Shown here piece by piece: positions 1 to 4,831 of a stretch of 6,551 nt of DNA. How positions within the stretch are numbered: position 1 is the first letter of the stretch; each line of letters begins with the position of its first letter. Location: assembly GCA_002719135.1 (NCBI GenBank), contig PBGU01000037.1:26341-32891 (forward strand), read 5' to 3'. Under the pieces are notes generated by a model that saw only the letters and a list, made by a program, of their open reading frames with translations, searched no databases and was not told the DNA's origin. A program made the translations under genes and the position numbers. This DNA comes from Gammaproteobacteria bacterium (GTDB lineage Bacteria; Pseudomonadota; Gammaproteobacteria; Pseudomonadales; Azotimanducaceae).

Positions 1-747
1 TGCGTGGAGGTCTCGGGCTTAATCGAATACCACCTAAAAGAACGCGGCGAACGCGGGCTTGCCCGCAAGGAGAACTTGGAAGAACTCTTCGTGGCCTGTC
101 GCCAGTTTAGGGATGACATGGTCTTTCCACTGGCAGAAGACGGTAGTGACAACGAGCCCGTCACGGAACTAAATGAATTTCTTGACCAAGCCGCACTCGA
201 AAGTGGCGAGCACCAGGCAGAAGTTGGCCCTTCGGTACAATTGATGACGTTGCATTCGGCGAAAGGGTTGGAATTTCCGCTGGTTTTTTTATCTGGGATG
301 GAAGAAGGCCTGTTCCCGCATCGTAGATCCCTCGAGGAACCGGGGCGAATGGAAGAGGAGCGCCGTCTTGCGTACGTGGGAGTGACCCGCGCGATGCGCC
401 AGCTCTATTTGACCTACGCAGAAACGCGTCGCCTTTACGGCACGGACTCCTACAATGGACCCTCACGGTTTCTTATCGAGATACCGAGCGAATATGTCGA
501 GGAAGTGCGGCTCGGCGGCGCCATCAGCAAAGCATTTGGCAGGGGGAAAGTAGGCTCAGATGCGAATGCTTCAAAAGCCGAAGGAGAATTGCAAATTGGC
601 CAGCGCGTCGCGCATAAGAAATTCGGTGAGGGCGTGGTATTGCGATACGAGGGTCAAGGGGGTCGGGCTCGCGTGCAGGTGAATTTCGCCCAGGTCGGGT
701 CGAAGTGGCTTATGCCTGGCTACGCAAATCTCGAGCCGTTGGATTGA
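1..747 (+). CDS. uvrD: DNA helicase II UvrD, C-terminal part (5' end outside window)
   Basis: UvrD is a superfamily 1A 3'-5' DNA helicase that displaces the excised oligonucleotide in nucleotide excision repair and the nicked strand in mismatch repair. The reading frame is open from base 1 with no start, so about 248 C-terminal residues are present. Counting from the GTG at base 4, helicase motif V lies near residues 78-106 (LMTLHSAKGLEF, then GMEEGLFP) and motif VI near 117-136 (EEERRLAYVGVTRA, with the arginine that contacts ATP). ETRRLYG follows at 140-146. The tail from about residue 197 (IGQRVAHKKFGEG ... KWLMPGYANLEPL) matches the Tudor-like C-terminal domain that binds RNA polymerase in E. 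coli UvrD. That tail separates UvrD from its relative Rep. The TGA stop lies two bases before the dctP start, so the two genes may be co-transcribed. Nothing looks damaged; ATPase motifs I-IV lie outside the window. Confidence 0.96.
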   Translation, partial: CVEVSGLIEYHLKERGERGLARKENLEELFVACRQFRDDMVFPLAEDGSDNEPVTELNEFLDQAALESGEHQAEVGPSVQLMTLHSAKGLEFPLVFLSGMEEGLFPHRRSLEEPGRMEEERRLAYVGVTRAMRQLYLTYAETRRLYGTDSYNGPSRFLIEIPSEYVEEVRLGGAISKAFGRGKVGSDANASKAEGELQIGQRVAHKKFGEGVVLRYEGQGGRARVQVNFAQVGSKWLMPGYANLEPLD

Positions 748-749
748 AC

Positions 750-1844
750 ATGAAAAAAGTCGTTTTGTTGACACTAGTGTTTATTGCAAGTTGCGACAAT
801 GGATCGTCGTACGAGGCTGTGACAGACGATGGATCGGGGGCACCTCAAGCAACCTTCCAATGGAAGCTCGTTACAACCTGGCCAAAAAATTTCCCAGCGC
901 TTGGAACAGCGCCCGAAAAACTTGCCGAACTGGTTGACGAGATGTCGGCAGGCCGACTGCGGATAAAGGTCTATGGAGGCGGCGAGCTTGTACCCGCCAT
1001 GGAGGTATTTGATGCGGTTTCTGCAGGTACTGCCGAGATGGGACATGGAGCCGCATATTATTGGCGTGGCAAGATCCCGATAGCTGCAGTGTTTGCAACC
1101 GTGCCTTTTGGTATGACCGCTCAGGAGATGAATGGTTGGTTGCACCATGGTGGCGGTATGGCGCTTTGGCGGGAACTATACGAACCGTTTGGACTGGTTC
1201 CTTTGGCTGCCGGGAACTCGGGTGTACAAATGGCCGGCTGGTTCAATCGCGAAATTCGGTCGCTCGATGATATTCGAGGACTAAAAATGCGAATCCCGGG
1301 GCTAGGAGGGGCCGTATTCCAACGGGCAGGGGGGATTGCTGTCGCTATGCCGGGAAGTGAGATGTATACATCGATGCAAACAGGGGTGATCGACGCAACA
1401 GAATGGGTAGGACCCTATAACGACCTTGCCTTTGGACTGCACGAAGTTGGGAAGTACTATTACTACCCGGGTTGGCACGAACCCGGCACGACGTTAGAAG
1501 CGATTGTTAACGTGGACGCCTGGCGTGGATTACCGAAGGATCTACAAGCCATATTAGAAGTCGCAACTCGTGCAATAAACCAGGATGTACTCGACGAATT
1601 CACTGCTCACAACAACGCAGCTCTCAAGGTCTTGGTAGAGGAGCATGGCGTGGAATTACGCCAGCTTCCGGATGATGTTATCAGGGAATTCGCAGAAATC
1701 TCTCGAGAACTTATTGCTGAGACGGCGGGCGATAATCCGTTGGCAAATCGAATTCTGGAATCCTATAGCGATTTTGCCGACAACGTACGCGAATACCATG
1801 CAATTTCCGAGCAGGCGTACATTAACGCACGGGATATCGAGTGA
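750..1844 (+). CDS. dctP: TRAP transporter substrate-binding protein (2-oxoacid/chloroaromatic type), predicted lipoprotein
   Basis: This is the extracytoplasmic binding subunit of a tripartite ATP-independent (TRAP) transporter, which hands a carboxylate to a sodium-driven permease. The ATG at 750 gives 364 residues. An in-frame GTG at 705 lies inside uvrD and would bury the signal peptide. A weak GGA sits 6 bases upstream. MKKVVLLTLVFIASC is a short lipoprotein signal with lipobox I-A-S-C, so Cys15 should be acylated. Asp16-Asn17 follow, an inner-membrane retention signal in E. coli-type bacteria. The core holds the family's ligand-binding Arg (LKMRIPG, Arg181), MPGSEMYTSMQTGVIDATEW (Glu218-Trp219) and YYYYPGWHEPG (237-246). 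This pattern resembles the 2-oxoacid-binding protein TakP and the COG4663 mannitol/chloroaromatic group. A keto- or hydroxy-acid ligand is inferred, and an aromatic acid is possible. It has no permease beside it on its own strand; dctQM converge from the other side. Confidence 0.93.
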   Translation: MKKVVLLTLVFIASCDNGSSYEAVTDDGSGAPQATFQWKLVTTWPKNFPALGTAPEKLAELVDEMSAGRLRIKVYGGGELVPAMEVFDAVSAGTAEMGHGAAYYWRGKIPIAAVFATVPFGMTAQEMNGWLHHGGGMALWRELYEPFGLVPLAAGNSGVQMAGWFNREIRSLDDIRGLKMRIPGLGGAVFQRAGGIAVAMPGSEMYTSMQTGVIDATEWVGPYNDLAFGLHEVGKYYYYPGWHEPGTTLEAIVNVDAWRGLPKDLQAILEVATRAINQDVLDEFTAHNNAALKVLVEEHGVELRQLPDDVIREFAEISRELIAETAGDNPLANRILESYSDFADNVREYHAISEQAYINARDIE

Positions 1845-1846
1845 AT

Positions 1847-1872
1847 GTTGCCCTTAGAGTTGATTCGGCAAC
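1847..1872. repeat. 6-bp inverted repeat in the dctP/dctM convergent junction; weak terminator candidate
   Basis: GTTGCC at 1847-1852 and GGCAAC at 1867-1872 are perfect inverted arms around a 14-base loop. The left arm lies in the 9-base gap and the right arm inside the 3' end of dctM. There is no T-run beside the hairpin on either strand, and the stem is short for its loop. A role in ending either transcript is therefore only a possibility. No better terminator is visible in this junction. Confidence 0.25.
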
Positions 1873-3221
1873 CACGTCGCCAATTTAGGCATTGCAACCA
1901 GCAACGACAATAGAAGCAGCTGCAGTCCGATGAAAGGAACGACGCCTCGGTAGATATCGGAAGTTGCGATTGTTTCCGGCGCGACGCCTCGGAGGTAGAA
2001 GAGAGCAAACCCAAATGGCGGCGTTAGGAAAGAGGTTTGGAGATTCACTGCAATCATGACGCCAAGCCAGACCGGGTCGACGCCCATACTTAACAATACT
2101 GGTCCGACGATGGGCACGACTACGTAGGTAATTTCGATAAAGTCGAGAATGAAACCGAGCAGGAAAATAACCAACATGACGATACCAATCGCTGTCCATT
2201 GGCCGCCGGGCATGTCGGCGAACAAGGTGGCGACGAGATCGTCCCCACCGTAACCGCGGAACACGAGAGAGAATATGGACGCGCCGATAAGAATGAAAAA
2301 CACCATCGAGGTCGTCAGAAGGGTTGCACGCATAATTTCTTGAAGAATTTTTCGCTTCAGGGCGCGATACAAGATGGCGAGTATCAGAGCCCCCATCGCT
2401 CCTACAGCCGCGGCCTCTGTTGGCGTTGCGTACCCGAGCAGGATGGAGCCGAGGACCGCCGTGATCAGAAACAGAGGAGGTGCTAGACCCTTGCTGAGCG
2501 CGACGAATAGGGGACCGGAGTCTATTTCTCCACTAGACGCAGGCGCCGATTTAGGTTGGTACAGGGCTCGGGAAAGAAGATAAGTTGCATACAGTAGCAC
2601 TAAGATAAGACCGGGAATGAGCGCGCCCGCAAACAGATCGCCGACAGACACCGTTTTCGGAGCAAACAGGCCTTGACTCATTTGCGCCTGCTGGTAGGCG
2701 TTTGAAAGTACATCGCCTAGCAAAACCAACGCGATCGAAGGCGGAATGATTTGTCCTAACGTCCCGGTAGCTGCAATCGTCCCGCTGGCGAAGCTCGGCT
2801 CATAACCATGTTTCAAGAGGGAAGGTAGTGCGAGCAACCCCATCGTGACGACCGTCGCACCAACGATGCCGGTACTGGCTGCCATCAGCATACCCACGAT
2901 AATGACAGCGATACCCAATCCCCCAGGCGTTCTGCCCATTAGCCTTGCCATGCTTTCAAGTAGTGTTTCAGCAATACGTGTGCGCTCGAGCGTTATGCCC
3001 ATCATGATGAAAAGCGGGACCGCGATTAGAGTCTGGTTTGTCATGATTCCATAGAGTCGACTAGGCAAGAATCCAAGGGTATTGAGGTCGAATATGTCCG
3101 CGGACCCGCCGACAAATGCGAACAGAAGCGCGACGCCTCCGAGCGTTGGGGCCACTGAGTAGCCGGCGAGCAATGCTAAAAACACGACTGCAAACATCAG
3201 CAGGGGGATGTATTCAATCAT
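1854..3221 (-). CDS. dctM: TRAP transporter large permease subunit (DctM, FcbT3/TakM-like)
   Basis: This is the large inner-membrane subunit that carries the substrate with sodium in a TRAP transporter. The 455 residues are almost entirely hydrophobic helices, as expected for a protein of about 12 membrane segments. Family signatures are VPLFIMMGITLERT (68-81), GMLMAASTGIVGATVVTMG (110-128), GYEPSFASGTIAATGTLGQ (139-157) leading into IIPPS (158-162), YATPTEAAAVGA (264-275) and FLTPPFGFALFYLRGVAP (398-415). The STGIVGATVVTMG and LTPPFGFALFYLRG forms fit the COG4664 mannitol/chloroaromatic group rather than the C4-dicarboxylate DctM group. They also match the type of the nearby binding protein. 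The ATG start overlaps the dctQ stop by 8 bases, which implies translational coupling. A hydrophilic stretch near 175-195 (QQAQMSQGLFAPKTVSVGD) is a loop typical of this group. Full length, with no sign of damage. Confidence 0.95.
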   Translation of the reverse strand: MIEYIPLLMFAVVFLALLAGYSVAPTLGGVALLFAFVGGSADIFDLNTLGFLPSRLYGIMTNQTLIAVPLFIMMGITLERTRIAETLLESMARLMGRTPGGLGIAVIIVGMLMAASTGIVGATVVTMGLLALPSLLKHGYEPSFASGTIAATGTLGQIIPPSIALVLLGDVLSNAYQQAQMSQGLFAPKTVSVGDLFAGALIPGLILVLLYATYLLSRALYQPKSAPASSGEIDSGPLFVALSKGLAPPLFLITAVLGSILLGYATPTEAAAVGAMGALILAILYRALKRKILQEIMRATLLTTSMVFFILIGASIFSLVFRGYGGDDLVATLFADMPGGQWTAIGIVMLVIFLLGFILDFIEITYVVVPIVGPVLLSMGVDPVWLGVMIAVNLQTSFLTPPFGFALFYLRGVAPETIATSDIYRGVVPFIGLQLLLLSLLVAMPKLATWLPNQL

Positions 3222-3696
3222 TTCGCAATATTCGGTATGCCCTGAGGGCCTCGGTGATTGCTTGCACTAATAGCAGAAGCGCGGACAGAGGAATTAACGT
3301 TTTAAGTAAATAAACAGCAGGGATTCCACCCACTTCCGGAGAGCCTTCGAGAATAGTCCAAGCGCGCGTGACGTAATCGAAGCTCTCGACCGTAATGACC
3401 AAGCAGACGGGCAAAAGAAAGCTCAAATGACCGAGTAGATTTATTTTCACCCTGGCACGGCCGGAAAGTCGGGCATAAAGGAGGTCAACGCGTACGTGAC
3501 CGTCATGTTTCAGTGCGTAGGAAAGACCAAGCATGAAAACCAGGGAGTGCATGTAGGTCACGGATTCTTGAAGCGCGATAGCACCTGTATCGAAGACGTA
3601 ACGTAATACGACTACTGTACAAGTGGTAACAACCATCGCCAGGAGGAGCCACGAAACGACGCGTCCAGTGATCTCAATTAGAGTGTCGGATTTCAC
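3214..3696 (-). CDS. dctQ: TRAP transporter small permease subunit (DctQ)
   Basis: This is the four-helix small membrane subunit that pairs with DctM in TRAP transporters. I chose the GTG at 3696, whose first base begins a GTGA overlap with the ubiA stop. It gives 160 residues and starts just before the first helix. A longer ATG reading from 3759 would add 21 arginine-rich residues lying entirely inside ubiA and is unlikely. Helices fall near residues 12-32, 45-63, 86-104 and 126-147. Family features include LRYVFDTGAIALQESVTYMH (31-50), the conserved YALKHDGHVRVDLLY (60-74) and EGSPEVGGIPAVYLLKTLIP (117-136). There is no strong ribosome-binding site before the GTG, so translation probably depends on ribosomes finishing ubiA. 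It sits directly between ubiA and dctM, with overlaps on both sides. Confidence 0.93.
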   Translation of the reverse strand: MKSDTLIEITGRVVSWLLLAMVVTTCTVVVLRYVFDTGAIALQESVTYMHSLVFMLGLSYALKHDGHVRVDLLYARLSGRARVKINLLGHLSFLLPVCLVITVESFDYVTRAWTILEGSPEVGGIPAVYLLKTLIPLSALLLLVQAITEALRAYRILRND

Positions 3697-4568
3697 GTAG
3701 CGGGTATTCCGATTAGGTGTTCTGCAACGACTCCGATAAAGATGGTAAACCCGACCCATGTGTTGTTGCCGAAAGCCTTAAAGCAACGGGTTTCATCACG
3801 TGTTCGGATCAAAATTTGTTGGTAGATAAACAACCCAGCGACGATTATCACTGCCAACGAATAGGGTGTTTGAAACCCGCAAATTTTGCCCAGTAGAAAC
3901 AAAAGTACCAGTGAGACGAATTGCATGAGGCCGATGGCCAAGCGATCCCAATTACCAAGTAACAGCGCGGTCGACTTCACGTCAATGGCGCGATCATCCT
4001 TTCGATCGACCATGGCGTACTCAGTATCGTAAGCGATGATCCAAATGACGCTCATTAGGAAAAATAGACAAATCGGGATACTAAGGCCTTCGCGAACGGC
4101 TGTTGAAGCCATAGGTATACCCCAACTAAACGCGATGCCGAGGACAACTTGGGGGAAAAACGTGACGCGCTTCATGAATGGATAAACGATCGCAATGCAA
4201 AACCCCGCAACAGCCATCCAGCGGGTAATCACGTTTAGCGTGAACATCAACGCGAGCCCGAGAGCGGATAGAACGGCAAATACAAAGATTGCCTCGACGA
4301 GGCTTAAGCGGCCGTCGGCGAGGGGGCGTGACTTGGTTCGCTCGACAAATGGATCGATATGCCGATCGACGATGTCGTTGGCGACACAGCCTGCGGCGCG
4401 CATGACGAAAGTTCCAACGATAAATGTGCAAAGGATCCAGAAAGCAGGGACCGTCTCGGCAGCAAGCCAGAGCGCCGTGAGCGTGGGCCACAACAACAAG
4501 AGTGTACCGACGGGTCGATCGAGACGTATCAGTTCGATTATGGCGTTAAATTTTTGCGGACGTATCAT
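3693..4568 (-). CDS. ubiA: 4-hydroxybenzoate polyprenyltransferase UbiA
   Basis: UbiA is an inner-membrane prenyltransferase that joins 4-hydroxybenzoate to a polyprenyl diphosphate, the first membrane step of ubiquinone synthesis. The 291 residues match the length of the E. coli enzyme (about 290). The N-terminus IRLDRPVGTLLLLWPTLTALW (14-34) is characteristic. The first aspartate-rich motif is NDIVDRHIDPFVERTKSRPL (64-83; Asn64, Asp65, Asp68, Asp72) and the second is YDTEYAMVDRKDDRAIDVKS (180-199; Asp181, Asp188, Asp191, Asp192). These bind magnesium and the diphosphate, and the second block followed by STALLLG separates UbiA from heme- and menaquinone-pathway relatives. About nine membrane helices are expected. 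The chorismate lyase gene ubiC, often next to ubiA in gammaproteobacteria, is absent here. dctQ and dctM follow on the same strand with overlapping ends, so all three likely share one message. A promoter candidate lies about 30 bases upstream. Confidence 0.97.
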   Translation of the reverse strand: MIRPQKFNAIIELIRLDRPVGTLLLLWPTLTALWLAAETVPAFWILCTFIVGTFVMRAAGCVANDIVDRHIDPFVERTKSRPLADGRLSLVEAIFVFAVLSALGLALMFTLNVITRWMAVAGFCIAIVYPFMKRVTFFPQVVLGIAFSWGIPMASTAVREGLSIPICLFFLMSVIWIIAYDTEYAMVDRKDDRAIDVKSTALLLGNWDRLAIGLMQFVSLVLLFLLGKICGFQTPYSLAVIIVAGLFIYQQILIRTRDETRCFKAFGNNTWVGFTIFIGVVAEHLIGIPAT

Positions 4569-4593
4569 GGGTCTTAGGGCGAGCCTTGGCAGA

Positions 4594-4623
4594 TTGATTT
4601 ATATGGCTTCCACAGGGTAGTTT
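4594..4623 (+). promoter_or_regulatory. Weak promoter candidate for the rubredoxin-symporter pair
   Basis: TTGATT (4594-4599) and TAGTTT (4618-4623), 18 bases apart, are the best plus-strand pair I found in the divergent region. They match four and three of six consensus bases. They would place transcription start near 4630 and a leader of about 27 bases before the rubredoxin ATG. The site overlaps the ubiA promoter candidate on the other strand, so the two directions could compete. Some promoter must lie here if the pair is transcribed on its own, but this particular assignment is uncertain. Confidence 0.2.
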
Positions 4624-4626
4624 ACA
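4598..4626 (-). promoter_or_regulatory. Candidate sigma-70 promoter for ubiA-dctQ-dctM
   Basis: On the minus strand a TATAAA box (4603-4598, five of six consensus bases) is preceded, after a 17-base spacer, by TGTAAA (4626-4621, three of six). This would start transcription near 4590 and leave a leader of about 22 bases before the ubiA ATG. Position and spacing fit well, but the -35 box is poor. This is the best promoter match in the 88-base divergent region. Confidence 0.45.
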
Positions 4627-4656
4627 GCGCGCTTCGAGAACCCCAGGTAGTAATTC

Positions 4657-4824
4657 ATGCGGAAATGGCAATGCATCGTGTGTGGTTGGATTTACGATGA
4701 AGCCGAGGGTTGTGAGGATGAAGGCCTCGCGCCGGGCACCAAGTGGGAGGACGTCCCGGAAGATTTTGTCTGTCCAGAGTGTGGGGTTGCCAAAGAAGAC
4801 TTTGAGATGATTGAGGTAGGATAG
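4657..4824 (+). CDS. rubA: Rubredoxin
   Basis: Rubredoxin is a small cytoplasmic protein that carries one electron on a single iron held by four cysteines. This gene encodes 55 residues, MRKWQCIVCGWIYDEAEG at the start and EDVPEDFVCPECGVAKEDFE towards the end. The iron ligands are Cys6, Cys9, Cys39 and Cys42 in two CxxCG knuckles, and the PGTKWED core (26-32) is typical. Length and motif spacing match aerobic rubredoxins that donate to alkane hydroxylases or to unknown oxidoreductases. Two small oddities are a fifth cysteine (Cys19) in the loop after EG, and Phe37 where Trp is common before VCP. AGG at 4645-4647, nine bases before the ATG, is a fair ribosome-binding site. No rubredoxin reductase or alkane hydroxylase is nearby. 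The symporter gene follows after 7 bases and is probably co-transcribed. Confidence 0.95.
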   Translation: MRKWQCIVCGWIYDEAEGCEDEGLAPGTKWEDVPEDFVCPECGVAKEDFEMIEVG

Positions 4825-4831
4825 ATTATCC

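Noticed and set aside
589..618. Possible internal promoter for dctP (TTGCAA, 18 bases, CATAAG) within uvrD
   Set aside because: Four of six matches at each box are expected by chance, and the site lies about 130 bases before the dctP start. Not enough to call.
705..749. Upstream GTG start (or TTG at 744) for dctP
   Set aside because: The GTG would place 15 charged residues before the lipoprotein signal and lies within uvrD. The ATG at 750 starts exactly at the MKK signal peptide.
774..1148. 124-codon minus-strand open frame across dctP
   Set aside because: Antisense to clear dctP coding sequence, with a cysteine/histidine-rich composition typical of shadow frames and no recognisable motif.
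1941..1992. Direct repeat GACGCCTCGG at 1941-1950 and 1983-1992
   Set aside because: Both copies encode Arg-Gly-Val in the DctM C-terminus (YRGVVP and LRGVAP). Ten bases of identity inside coding sequence is explained by codon choice.
3697..3759. Upstream ATG giving dctQ 21 extra N-terminal residues
   Set aside because: The added residues are arginine-rich, lie wholly inside ubiA and match no DctQ N-terminus I know. The GTG overlapping the ubiA stop is the natural coupled start.
4195..4620. 141-codon plus-strand open frame across ubiA
   Set aside because: It lies opposite the strongly conserved ubiA, has low-complexity composition rich in Arg, Ser and Thr, and resembles no family. It is an antisense shadow.
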